The notes under the pieces: generated by a model
Databases searched by the model: none
Told to the model about the DNA's origin: nothing
The model's input: only the letters and a program-made list of their open reading frames with translations
Part shown: piece after piece, positions 47,624 to 58,161 of the stretch
Position numbering within the stretch: position 1 is the stretch's first letter
Layout: the number at the start of each line of letters is the position of its first letter
Translations under genes and position numbers: made by a program
Assembly (NCBI GenBank): GCA_905182995.1
Contig: CAJJDP010000153.1
Span: 186,001 to 250,000 of the forward strand
Reading direction: 5' to 3'
Length of the DNA stretch: 64,000 bases
DNA from: Paramecium octaurelia
Lineage: Eukaryota; Ciliophora; Oligohymenophorea; Peniculida; Parameciidae

Positions 47624-49409
47624 ATGAATATTAATCAAATTGGGGAATCATCCAGAATAAAGTCTTCTGCTTTTGATATAAGAGAAGTATCCATTTAAGG
47701 TCAAAAATATTTTGCCTATTACAAGAAGAATACGATGAATCAAGAATTAGATAAATATCTGGCTCTTGATTTGGGCTTAATCCATAATTGCAAGTTTCTC
47801 AGAAAATACAAAATGAGTGCAGACGGACATAATTACAAAGCCTTTGAATATGTGGGTGAATACTAAATATTAAGAGATCTCATTAAACCCAAAGAAGAAA
47901 CAATATTGAAAATTGTTTCTGATTTAGTATCTGCTTTAATGATTTTACATTCTAATTCACTCCTTGGTAGATGTTTCAATATTGATAATATTATTTTGAT
48001 TAATGGAACAACCCCAATATTAATGGAATTTGGATACTATCCCAAAATGGATTACAAAGCGCCTGAATAAGTAATTAACACTCAATTGAATGAGAAGATA
48101 GACGCATTCTTGTTAGGTAGAGTGATCTATTATCTAACTGTTGGTAAGGAGTTGCCAACTTACACTCTTACTAATTTCAGGAATATGGAAGATATAATTA
48201 ATCTTGCCATTGCAGAAACAAACTACTCTTAAAATTTAAAATTATTTATATAGGGACTACTTTAGAAAAATAGAAATTCAAGAATAGATTATATTAAATT
48301 GGCTCAAAAGTTTGAAACTTCAAACAGTTCAAAATTGTTGAACTTTTATTAAAATGAATTTTAGAAATGCAGTATAAAAATCAATGAGCAATTATAAACA
48401 AGATAAGAATATGATGTTGAGATTTAAGACAGCTATTCATTTGATATTATCAAAATTCGAAATATAGGACCTTATGTTCCATCAAATTAATAGCCTAATA
48501 TTTCAGTAACTAATATACATCCACCAGATTCCCCATCCTTTTCAAGCGATGAAGACAATCTCTCTCCTCCTATTATAAAGTCATAGTACCCAATAAATTA
48601 TAGTTTTGAGGTGGATTCAGAAGAAATTAATAGAGAGTTATAAAATATTCTACCTTTTTATATTGATTCTTTTGATAAATAATCAATCTGGAATAATATA
48701 TTTTTTTCTTTATATCGTTTTGGTTTGGTGAAAAAATTGAATGAGATGATCCAAAATTTTAAAAAATTAAGTGATGATTTAACATTATGGAAGACCAGCT
48801 TTGCTTTAAGTAAAATACATATAGTTCTACAACAAGAATTTGTTAATAACTTAAATTAGGACAAGAATATATTTAGCATAAGCTAAGACGATTGGGTTGA
48901 GTTTATTACCAAGAATAAAGACTATAAAAAAATGAAACACAAATTACAACATGAGTTGTAATAGGAACAGAAACTCTTCATTGGTTTGACATTCTCTTAA
49001 TTATACAAAGGATATTCGATATTTAGATAAAACCCACCATAAAATGATCATTTTTTAAACAATGTAATTATAATACTAAAATAAATAGAATTTGAAATAC
49101 GACACCTTTGAAGAATATAAATTAGCATATAGAGGGATTTTAAGTGAGTCTGTAGCATTTTTTGAAAGATGTTAGGGAAAAGAATGTTCTATAATTAAAT
49201 TATTTCTTCTGTTATGCCTGAAAATAAACAATATATGTGACGTAGACACAATTTAAGAAAATTTTTAATATGTAGCACAGGTCTTAAAAATATCATAAGT
49301 TAGTTCTATTAAAGAAATAGAATATTTTTTCAAAAATAAAAGTGAACCTCATTTTGATGAATTTTATAACATAATAAAAAGTAAATTCTTTGCTCAAAAT
49401 CAATAATGA
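47624..49409 (+). CDS. Pseudokinase-like protein, second of the tandem pair
   Basis: 586 residues with one 25-nt intron near 49063-49087. The N-lobe reads SFDIREVS-type SAFDIREVSIQGQKYFAYYK. The C-lobe has IVSDLVSALMILHSNSLLGR, in which the HRD of kinases is replaced by LGR, then FNIDNIILINGTTPILMEFG with EFG in place of DFG. The APE motif survives (MDYKAPEQVINTQ) and the F-helix aspartate is kept in EKIDAFLLGRVIYYL. The lobe folds as a kinase but lacks the catalytic base, so it should not phosphorylate. After residue 250 there is a Ser/Pro linker (SPSFSSDEDNLSPPII) and a helical C-terminus. It follows its paralogue by 82 bp. Confidence 0.85.
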
Positions 49410-49649
49410 ATTATTAAATAATCTATTTGTCATTTAATTTCATTAATATTTATTCTTATGTTTCATTTATTTAGGTTGAGCTACTTATTTAATATTAATA
49501 GAACATTTCTTTCTTGTTATTTATATTTAATAGCCATATCTTTATAACTATTTCTTTAAAGTATTGAAAATTGTAAGTATTACAAGTATATCTGTTCGAT
49601 GAGTTCTGAGATAATAATTTATATAATAAAAATAACTTAATTATAAAAT

Positions 49650-51111
49650 TCATTGAGTACATTATAAATTTTGATTTTTGGGCGATGTCACAATGTTTGA
49701 ATCTCCTTATAATCCTAACTAAAATGTATGACATTTTGAAGGTAGAGGTGGTTCCTATGCATGTAGAGATTATTTATCCGATATTTTATCTTAATTTTCA
49801 GATTCTTTATCTGGTTCAATTTCCATCTCCTATTTAATCACCATATCCTTTTCATTTATTTAATCTTCTTTGGCAACTATTTATTCAACATTATTAGGCA
49901 ATTCTAATAAGTGACTATTTTGAGGACAGTGATTCTGATTTTCATTATTAATATTATCATCATCATCAGAACTTTCATTTAACTAAGGTTCTGAATCTTC
50001 TACTATCACTTGATTATATATCTATTTGTCTTTCAAGTCATCCAAATCTTTTGGTTTTGACAATGACTGAATCTATTGTTTTTTATCTTAATCATTTCCA
50101 GGAGTAGTAGGTTTAGAGGTAAATAAACTAGGAATTTATGTAAATTATTGCTAGGTCTATTAGTTGTTTTTCTTATCATCTTCTTATTTATTAGAGAAAT
50201 AGTTAGGATTGGATTTCTTTGTATCTCCAGTCTTTAAGGATAATTGTGATTTTAAATCGAAACGCTTTGATGTTGATAACAATTATCCATAACCTGTGCC
50301 GCTCTCATTTTGTATCTATTTATTTTGTACATTCTGTGTTTTGATCATCTTATCCTTAGATTCTTTTTTGGCTTTGATATATTCATAGGTAGATATATTA
50401 TTCCATCTAGTTTTAATGATATTTGATTACTTGAAGTATAAGTGCATAGATAATAAATATGCCAACACAATAAATACCGGAGGGTCTACTGCTATACAAA
50501 TATACACTAAAATCTCGAAATCAGTATGCAGAACAAGCAATTTTACATCTTAACCAATTCTAAATATCTTGAGTGCAACTAATGACAATACTAAGACAAA
50601 GAAGTAGGAATAATTCTTGTCTCCAATACAATTATTCAACCAAATACAATGATGATCAAATGTTGATACACATCTAATTACTACTATTAAATACTTATTA
50701 CAACTCCAACAGTGTTTAGTTTTCTCTTGAACATGTGCTGAGCATACCAAACAATATGATTTAATGCCAGTCTTAAATTCTTTTCTTAGAATAGCAATAT
50801 TTAATAATACCCTTGTAGTTTTGATAGTTGTTCCTCCTTGACTACAGAGTCAATAGGATCTATTAATGTGGCTCTGAGACAAGAATAAATAATGCAAGTA
50901 ACTACTGCTGTGAGAAGTATTAATTGGAGTTCCTGAATGAAAACATCAATACCTTCATTCCAGTTTCTTCAAAATAAAAGGCAAAAAAGTATGCCACAAT
51001 TATATCATATAGAGTGTATATCCAACTTAGTGATTGGTAAGCGTTGACTCCATTAATCAATCCATTTCTGCGGACTGGCCTGAGACGCCCTTGCTTTATA
51101 TCAACGTCCAT
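49650..51111 (-). CDS. DHHC palmitoyltransferase
   Basis: DHHC enzymes S-acylate cysteines at Golgi, plasma membrane or vacuoles. The start at 51111 opens a basic head, then two membrane segments (IYTLYDIIVAYFFAFYF, LQLILLTAVVTCIIYSCL) and the DPIDSVV block. The zinc/catalytic domain reads YCLVCSAHVQEKTKHCWSC, then CVSTFDHHCIWLNNCIGDK with the DHHC. Two further membrane segments follow (YSYFFVLVLSLVALKIF, LVYICIAVDPPVFIVLAYLL-type). The tail of about 220 residues is Gln/Asn/Ser-rich and acidic. Introns at 50933-50952 (20 nt) and 50785-50810 (26 nt, ends AAG) give 471 residues. The first CRD cysteine pair is kept; the conserved TTxE motif is not evident. Confidence 0.92.
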
Positions 51112-51395
51112 TATTAATATTTAAAATATGCATATGAATCATAATTTATTGAGCAAGTAAATCTTAAGTGTAATCTCATCTAATTAAACCCCTCTACATC
51201 AGCCTCTTGCATTACAATAATAATCTTTGAAAGCTACATAACTAATAGTACTCTTATAATCAGACTTAATTTAAATTAATAATTCGCTTATTATAGTGAT
51301 AAATAATTTTTTGATAGAATAATTGAAGCTGATTAAATTATCATACAAAAAACATTGAAAGTCTATTGCTTTATATTTATATTATGATAAAGGAC
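51112..51395. other. Intergenic, nothing seen
   Basis: AT-rich DNA upstream of the DHHC start. No feature. Confidence 0.5.
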
Positions 51396-51743
51396 TCATT
51401 AAACCAAATATGTTGCCATGCTTCCAGTTGCACCTGTGCAGAATCCTTATGAAACATATTTTAAAAGTCCTTGAGGAAGATGAGCTACCAGTCCAGTTGA
51501 TTAAAACATTCCTTGAATAGTTTTATTATGTCCAACTGGTAAGTTCGCAACAGGTTTCCAATTATTTGACATATTTGATACAGGAGTAGCTATTGTTCCA
51601 GTTTCTGGCATATTATGAACTAGATAGCTTCCACTATTATTGACAACAACAATTCCCCAATGTCCAAAAACATCGAAAGATGATGATTCTTTCGGTCTTG
51701 TATAGATAATAGCTGATTGAATTGTATCAAGGAGGTATGGCAT
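51396..51743 (-). CDS. Small protein with HWG motif, possible LRAT/NlpC-P60 fold
   Basis: 115 residues, one exon. The core DVFGHWGIVVVNNSGSYLVH followed by NMPETGTI resembles the first strands of LRAT-type members of the NlpC/P60 superfamily (HWG, then a second strand with H). Near the C-terminus is GFCTGATGSMATYLVQ; its cysteine could be catalytic, as in the permuted LRAT arrangement, but the usual NCEHF motif is not seen. In animals such proteins are phospholipid acyltransferases. Here the assignment rests on short motifs only, and a structure-based search would decide it. Confidence 0.5.
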
Positions 51744-52535
51744 ATGTTTAAAAAATTATTATCATAAAAAAGTATGACGAAAGATTTTAATACACGAATT
51801 AAGGAATACTCAATTAATTATTCAGTTAAATTTTTTGTCAACAAGATACTTTTAATATTTATTACTAGATTCGATATTCTTCTACATAATCCTCTAAAAG
51901 ATGAAGACTTCATCTTCATAATATTGCAATGTCAACCTTTATTACTAAAAGTCTCACTTACTTGTGTAACTCAAGACATGGACAAAAAATTATTTAGACA
52001 ACTCCTGTAGCTTAACTAATAACCCTATTTCATGAGTAGTAAACTCTAGATATGATTATTATAAAAATAAGTTAATCATTTTTTGCATATGCAATCAAAT
52101 ATATATCGAATAATAATATAGAAAACGAAAAGGTGCATCCTTAATGACTTTATATTGACAATTAAAAATAATCCATCTAATTTAATGACTACTTTATTAC
52201 CAAATGTATCCTCATTAATTTATAATCCTTTCTATAAACCGGAATATGGCCTAAATGAGCGAATTCTTTGATAGATAACATATCAGCATTGCAATTTAAA
52301 TTATAGATATTAAAATAATGTATAAAATATATTTATAGAATTGATAATGAAAATAGCATAGTTATCTTCATAAGGCTATATTTATTTGTTATTTGATACT
52401 ATGTAGCAATTTCTTAACTTTAGAATTATGATTAGCCATGGTTTTATTTATTTAGATATTTCTTATTAATTATATTATTTTGTGTAGATGATAATAATTA
52501 TATAAAGTAAAAGTGTAATAATATTAATTATTAAT
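51744..52535. other. No firm gene; possible decayed - strand gene at 51790-52290
   Basis: On the - strand, ATG near 52282 begins MLSIKEFAHLGHIPVYRKDY, and a neighbouring frame continues with INEDTFGNKVVIKLDGLF, as if a gene had suffered a one-base shift. A + strand frame at 51774-52061 (MTKDFNTRIKEYSINYSVKF) overlaps it and is equally open. I cannot choose between them. From 52300 on the DNA is AT-rich and empty. Confidence 0.35.
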
Positions 52536-53920
52536 ATGGATCACATGGAGTAATTGTGTTAGTCTGAATAATAGAAACCTCAATACCAATAACTTGTATT
52601 GCCAATTTACTAATAATAACTGTTCGTTTCTCACGGACCCAAATTGGGAAGGAGTGTACAACTTAAATGCAAGGGTTTCGATTAAGTTGATTCTCATTAA
52701 TCTGGCGATCCAAATTATCATCAAATTTCATAGAATCAGTAATCCTTTAATGGCAAAACAGTTCATTCCTAAATGCAGTCCATGGTATCTCAAGAAATAA
52801 AAACTGAAGGTTTAAAAGTTTTGGTAACTGAGGAAGCAAGATAAAAAAAAGTAATCTTAAGAGGAGATTCTGGGGTATCCTGGTAATCAGAAGTTAGGCT
52901 CGAGATTAAACCTGAAGAATAATCAAAAGAATCAAAAGATTTATAAGAATGCCAAATCTGCTATGTTGATAAACCAAAAGAATTATTTATAGCCCCACTG
53001 AATTGCAAACATGAATTCTGCAGTGATTGTCTCTCTTAACATTTAACTTAAAACATTTTGAAGGGCAACGTTCTAAGTATCACTTGTCCACAATCTTTGT
53101 GTACTGTTGCATTTAATGATGAACAAATTAAAGCTCTAGTTTAGGAGAAGATATATGAGAAATATAAGAGATTCTATAACAGACAAGTAATTAGTTAGAA
53201 CAAAAATGTGAGATGGTGTCCAAAGCCAGTAATATATATATTTTTATAATAGGATTGTGAAAATTATGTAATAGGAAATGGAAATGATTTACTTACTTGC
53301 ATTTGTGGATAACCAATATGTTTTCAATGCGGGAATCAATATCATAAAGGCATGAATTGCATTTAAGCAATGGATGCTCAATATTTGTAAGCCAGAAAAG
53401 ATAATCTAATATTTGATTGTCCCAGTTGCAAAGCTCCTATCCAAAAAAAAGGAGGGTGTAATCATATGACCTGTTACAAATGCAAATATTAATTCTGTTG
53501 GCTCTGCAGAGGCAAGTATTCCTCGTATCACTATGTAATTTTCAACGTTTTTGGATGTGTCTGTATTTAATCATTTCAATCATAGTCCCTGGTGGGTAGG
53601 GATCCAATCTCTAACCATTCAAAAATCCTATGTTGTTAAGAGTTATGATGATCATTCCAAAAATCTTACTTACTATTGTCCTCGTTTCAGTATTATTAGC
53701 TCTTTTGCCATTCTTCCTCTTATATTTAATAGTTGCAGCTCCTTATGAACTTTCCAGAAGACTATGTGGATTTAGATTAAGAAGATATAGACTATGGGGT
53801 AAAATAGGTTTTGGAATACTTTACTTTTTTTTGGGAGTTTTATTATCCCCTTTAACAGTTGCCATAGCCATACTGGTCAGCCCGTGTTTTTTGATATTTT
53901 ATTTGTTGGATAATATCTGA
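52536..53920 (+). CDS. RBR (RING-IBR-RING) E3 ubiquitin ligase with C-terminal membrane anchor
   Basis: RBR ligases form a thioester with ubiquitin on RING2 before transfer. The frame starts at ATG 52536; the later ATG at 52773 is in frame, but the upstream 79 codons look coding. RING1 is near residues 139-190 ([25 protein letters not shown]), IBR near 205-260 ([31 protein letters not shown]). RING2 is near 285-315 ([27 protein letters not shown]), where the GGCNH cysteine is the expected catalytic one. Two strong hydrophobic segments follow ([40 protein letters not shown]), an arrangement like RNF19/RNF144 ligases. Introns of 24 and 29 nt give 443 residues. Confidence 0.93.
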
Positions 53921-53975
53921 TTTATTATACTAATTTTATATATTTTTTATTAGCATCTTCCTATATAATTATTAA

Positions 53976-54660
53976 TCATTAAATTTCCTTAAGATGAATA
54001 AATATTTCGTTAACTCTTATACATTCCATCTGACATTTCTCGCATTTTGTTTTATCTTCATCTTATTTTTCTCTGCATTTTGGACATATTTTCACTCCTT
54101 GACCTTTTTTCTCAAAAAAAATGTAATTTGTTTAGCAATTCAAACATTTCTCATTTTCTAAGGATTCTCTGGGGGTCATACAGGCCAAACAATGTTTCAA
54201 ATAGTCTATATTTAAAATTTTAGGATTGATAACCTTAATTCATAATTGGATCAAAAAGTTTGAAATCAATTAACAGTTGTAATTCATCCATTGATCCAAT
54301 ATATACTTTATGAATGAATATAAAAGGCAAAGGGTCTTAATTTAATCTTTATTGTTTCACCCATTATTAACACATTGGATTATCACACAAATTAAATCCA
54401 AAAGATTTTAACTTCTTGTTCTTTATAAAAGTGAGTAACCTAAATTATATCCAAGTATATAACCTTTAAGTAGATGTTGTTGCTTTCATATTGAAGCTGA
54501 TGCTCGAATAATAGAAATGAAATTTCTCCCTTAGAGAAGGAACAACTTGTCTGGCAGCCTTAATATGCTTTCTTAACCTCCAAAACTTTTAAATCATCAT
54601 CGCATTAATTTCTTATTCCTATTTATTATTGAATTATACTATTTCTTGATCTTAATCCAT
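53976..54660 (-). CDS. Glutaredoxin-like protein with Cys-rich tail (GRXCR1-type)
   Basis: 218 residues with one 28-nt GTT...TAG intron. After a Gln-rich head, REKFHFYYSSISFNMKATTS gives a glutaredoxin first strand whose CxxC active site is replaced by Ser-rich sequence. LPFIFIHKVYIGSMDELQLL then matches the conserved glutaredoxin end (PxVFIxxxYIGGxxEL). A Cys-rich tail follows with four CxxC pairs (HCLACMTPRE, KCLNCQTN, ICPKCRE, KCEKCQMEC), probably binding zinc. This order, a degenerate glutaredoxin domain plus zinc tail, is that of vertebrate GRXCR1 and plant relatives. Redox activity is doubtful. It is convergent with the RBR gene (55 bp). Confidence 0.78.
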
Positions 54661-54701
54661 TGATATAATAATATAAAAAAACAATAATATTTAATATCAA
54701 T

Positions 54702-55819
54702 TCATGATTTTTGTAGTGCCTTAAACATATTACTAATATCAACAGAGTAAGTAGTATTACTAGATTTTGGAATAAACGGATGATTCATTAATTTTATAAC
54801 ATTCCATCTCTTATGGGGTTCTTATCTATTATAATTTTACTTTTCAATTACTAAAAACAATGAGATAGAAATTCTTTTATCTAAGAGCTTAAGTTTGGTG
54901 GAAAGGCTGGAGGCTATCCTTTCATGATCTCCATAATAATTTGGTATTAATTCTTTGTCTCATCTGACCAAGGAGGTTTGCCAGTGAGCATCTCAATAAT
55001 TGTGCATCCCAAAGACCAGATGTCTGCAAATCTCCCATGCCCCTTTCCACTAATTACTTCAGGTGCCATCCAATTAGGAGTTCCTGTAAATGTCTTGCAT
55101 TCCTCTTTGGCAAATGATAACCTTTTGCTTGAGCCAAAATCAGCCAATTTACAAACTCCAGCTCCATCTACAAGAATGTTCGCTCCTTTAATATCTCTAT
55201 GAATAATTCCATTTTTATGTAAATACTCAATTCCAGAGAGTATTTATTTAGTGTAGATTTGGACTAGATTCTCCGGGAATTTGCCATACCTTTCCAATAA
55301 TGATTTAATTGATCCTCCGGACACATGTTCAAGAAACAAATTAATATGACTTTAAGTTTGTTCCATTCCTAAATACTTTACAATATTTGGATGATCTAAT
55401 TTTGATAGTACTCTTATTTCCTATTCAAATTAATCAATTTTCTAACTACTTCAAGATTCAATATATACAGCTTAAATTTGTTTTGGGTTGAATCCTTTAA
55501 TTGACAATTATTTCACAGCTATAAATTATCCCTATTCGACATCCTTGGCTAATTCAACAGAACCAAATGAACCAGAACCTAAATACTAATTTAGTGACTG
55601 CCATCTTTGATAATCATTTTAATTTTACTTAATACATTTATTTCCTATTTTTTAAACTTTAAATTCTTTATTTTCTAATTCTTTCAGCTCACCATCATCA
55701 AAATATTTATCATTATTATCCTTTACTTCTGTATGATTTTCATCTATTAAGTATGGATTGGGCACATCAGCCAATGTGCTAGGTGGACTTTTTTTATTTG
55801 TACAAACTACCGATCCCAT
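54702..55819 (-). CDS. Ser/Thr kinase of the STE11/MAP3K type
   Basis: 354 residues; the kinase domain starts near residue 75: [29 protein letters not shown] with the ATP lysine, [84 protein letters not shown] and [20 protein letters not shown]. The GSIxxLLxxxGxFPE and GTPxWMAPEV blocks are those of ANP/NPK-type MAP3Ks. All catalytic residues are present. Introns of 27 and 26 nt, the last just before [18 protein letters not shown], complete the frame. An N-terminal Gly-Ser after Met is not a full myristoylation signal. Its start is 38 bp from the end of the eIF4E-like gene on the same strand. Confidence 0.94.
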
Positions 55820-55857
55820 ATTTAATATAAATTTTTATATATAATCAATTGAAATTC

Positions 55858-56511
55858 TCATTTTTTATGAGACACTTTATTAAATTAAGATTAATCAATA
55901 TCAATTTTGTGTTTTTTTAATGTACTATCTATCCATTCAATTAACTTTCCGATAGATTCATCTTAATCCTTTGGATCAATATCCATCCATAATTCAATTC
56001 TTATTCTATTTCCTTATTTGGCATTAATTTTATCTAAAACTCTCAATCCATTAATCTAAAAAAATAGATTTAGTTTACATGTCTTAATTCCTCTGTAGCT
56101 TATCCTATAATTTGCAAGAGAATATCCAAATATATCTAATCATACATTGCATAATATTGTGTTGAAATGTCAAATTGAATCTCTCCACCATTTTTATTAT
56201 TTTCATCCTCCCACCAAGGTTTGATGTCATTTTTAAAAAATTATATTGCTTCAATTTAAGCATCTACATTTTCGTCATTAAATTATTTAAATCTATCTTA
56301 TTAGACTCTAATACATCTTGCATTTTTAAGGTTCACTTAAAATATCTGATAATTTTGAATATATAGTCTTTTTCGTCAGAAATCCTAACTCCTCAACTGT
56401 CGAAAAAGAACAGATATCCACAATAGTTCTCTTATAATCTATGTTTTGACTGGCATTGTATTTCTCTGATATTGTCCATTTGCTACTCAATTTATGAAAT
56501 TTATCACCCAT
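55858..56511 (-). CDS. eIF4E-family cap-binding protein
   Basis: About 199 residues. KLSSKWTISEKYNASQN and TIVDICSFSTVEE match the eIF4E start (W...EKY..., FSTVEEFW), IKPWWEDENNKNGGEIQFDI matches the cap-pocket block (IKPxWEDxxNxxGG), then YLDILLQIIGQATEEL and RIRIELWMD correspond to the helix and strand that follow. The second cap-stacking tryptophan in WEDE is kept. The first, normally in the VEEFW region, is not where expected, because the sequence runs VEELGFLTKK. Two introns are inferred, 31 nt (about 56312-56342, edges uncertain, it would end GAG) and 23 nt (near 56056-56078). With both, the frame is 200 codons. It may be an atypical 4E class with altered cap affinity. Confidence 0.78.
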
Positions 56512-56549
56512 TAATATAATTTATATATATCAATTTATTACAAGACAAT

Positions 56550-57480
56550 TAATAATAGTTTTCGGATCCAAAATACTTCAACTAATAATATAAACAGATT
56601 CCTTGTGCACCCTTGCTTAATCCATCAACCATAAGTCCTTGAATTCTTCTAATTATAAATAAGGTATATTAATTTATTTTTAAATCAAATATCTATCGTA
56701 ATTGCCTAAATATCCTGAGTAATTACTAAGGTATATCAGTGATATTCTATATGCAATTGATATTTAAATGAAACATATTTGTTTAATTTCACCTTTTTTC
56801 AACAAAATAATCATTATTTCAATTTTATCATGAGTGCCAAGTACAAGTAGATAAATCATCTATAAACTCTATCTCTACTATTGAGAATCTCTAAAATATT
56901 TAAAATTCTATTAATTTCAACCATTTGGATAATGGCTCAACATAAAATTCAATACTTAAATTCATAAATAATCATAAACTACTTTCATATTGATTAAATA
57001 TTAGGGTTTCCATTTCATCATAAATAACGTTTTTGCGTTTTCGGCAAATTCAAGCTTTTAAAGAATTAAGTTAATTCCTGAATTCAGACATACAATTCTT
57101 AATTGGCCCTTGAAATTACTCATTTTACTATCAAAATATCTTTAACTGCATTATAACTTAATAAGGATGAATTAATATGTTTTAGATGGACTAAATACTT
57201 TGTTCTATTTTAACTATGGCATGCAGTTTAAAACTTAATTTCATTATTTAAGGGTTAGCCATATAATGATTTCTGTTAAATGACTCTTTTAATTCAGATG
57301 TTTCATTTGCAAATAACTGCACTAAACTCTACCCATTATAATTAAATATTATATGAAAATTTTTAATAATTCTATCAACATCTATATATAATACTTTAGA
57401 GATGAAGTCATAGCATTGTTTCAAAAACAAAAAATTCAATATAAGGTAATTTCTTGTATTAATTTACTTATATAAACCTA
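56550..57480 (-). pseudogene. Decayed multi-exon gene, unknown family
   Basis: Long coding-like stretches occur on the - strand: FNYNGQSLVQLFANETSELK, FNRNHYMANPQIMKLSFKLH, LEFAENAKTLFMMKWKPQ, NLSIEFYVEPLSKWLKLIEF and GTHDKIEIMIILLKKGEIKQ. Some breaks can be removed by short introns (for example 30 nt near 57126-57155), but at least one TGA (after NQLNSLK) has no splice sites around it. No ATG opens the first exon. The parts could all belong to one protein of about 270 residues. It looks like a recently lost or 5'-truncated gene. A gene with unusual introns remains possible. Confidence 0.5.
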
Positions 57481-57624
57481 ATATTAAAAAAAAAAAATAA
57501 TACATTTTTTGTATTGACATTAAATTAATATAATATAATTGAATAAAATAAGGTTACAAAAAAAATATTAATATAAATATTATTGATCGCAATTACTTTT
57601 TATTCCGAAATAGAGTTATAAGCA

Positions 57625-58144
57625 ATGGTGAACAACTTTGAAGAAAATTTTTCTTATTATTTAGATAGACCCAAAATTTAAATTAGCAACTTGTACTGAA
57701 ATTTAAATGATAATTAGTTCAACTAGATTAATTCTTAATTAGAAAATTAACTTTCTAATATAATCAAGAGAGATTATGAATAATACTTAAAGAAGAGATT
57801 ATAGAGAAAAGATTTAGTTTCTTGGTCTATCGGATCCTTTTTTTTAATAGTCTTACAGAAGTTTATTCAAAGATAATTTGATGATCCATAACCAACTTAG
57901 GTGATTATTGTAAAGAATTAATCTAGAGATGCACTTAGAAAGAAATTATAAGATTAGCTAAAAGTAATTCTTGATCTCTAATTTTTATAAGTATAGTTAT
58001 ACAAATATCAGAATTCCAGGTTTGGTTCTATTAAGAAAGATGAATTATTTTTTATATATTTTTTTTCACGCAATGAGCTAATCATTGAATATTTTTAGAT
58101 TACTTACTTAAACAAATGGTAAATCTTCTAAGTTTGATATTTGA
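57625..58144 (+). CDS. Hypothetical protein, about 146-153 aa, two or three introns
   Basis: Begins MVNNFEENFSYYLDRPKIQI. An intron of 25 nt removes an early TGA and leads into TRLILNQKINFLIQSREIMN and KIQFLGLSDPFFQQSYRSLF. A 26-nt intron follows after MIHNQL. The 3' end is open to two readings, with or without a third 28-nt intron ending AAG: KYSYTNIRIPGLVLLRKMNY ending at 58144, or an unspliced version ending at 58137. It lies 17 bp upstream of the second Myb-type gene on the same strand. Family not recognised. Confidence 0.5.
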
Positions 58145-58161
58145 TTTTGCTAATATATAAT

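Noticed and set aside
49495-49734. - strand ORF MSYILVRIIRRFKHCD
   Set aside because: It overlaps the end of the DHHC gene in another frame and has the composition of AT-rich DNA.
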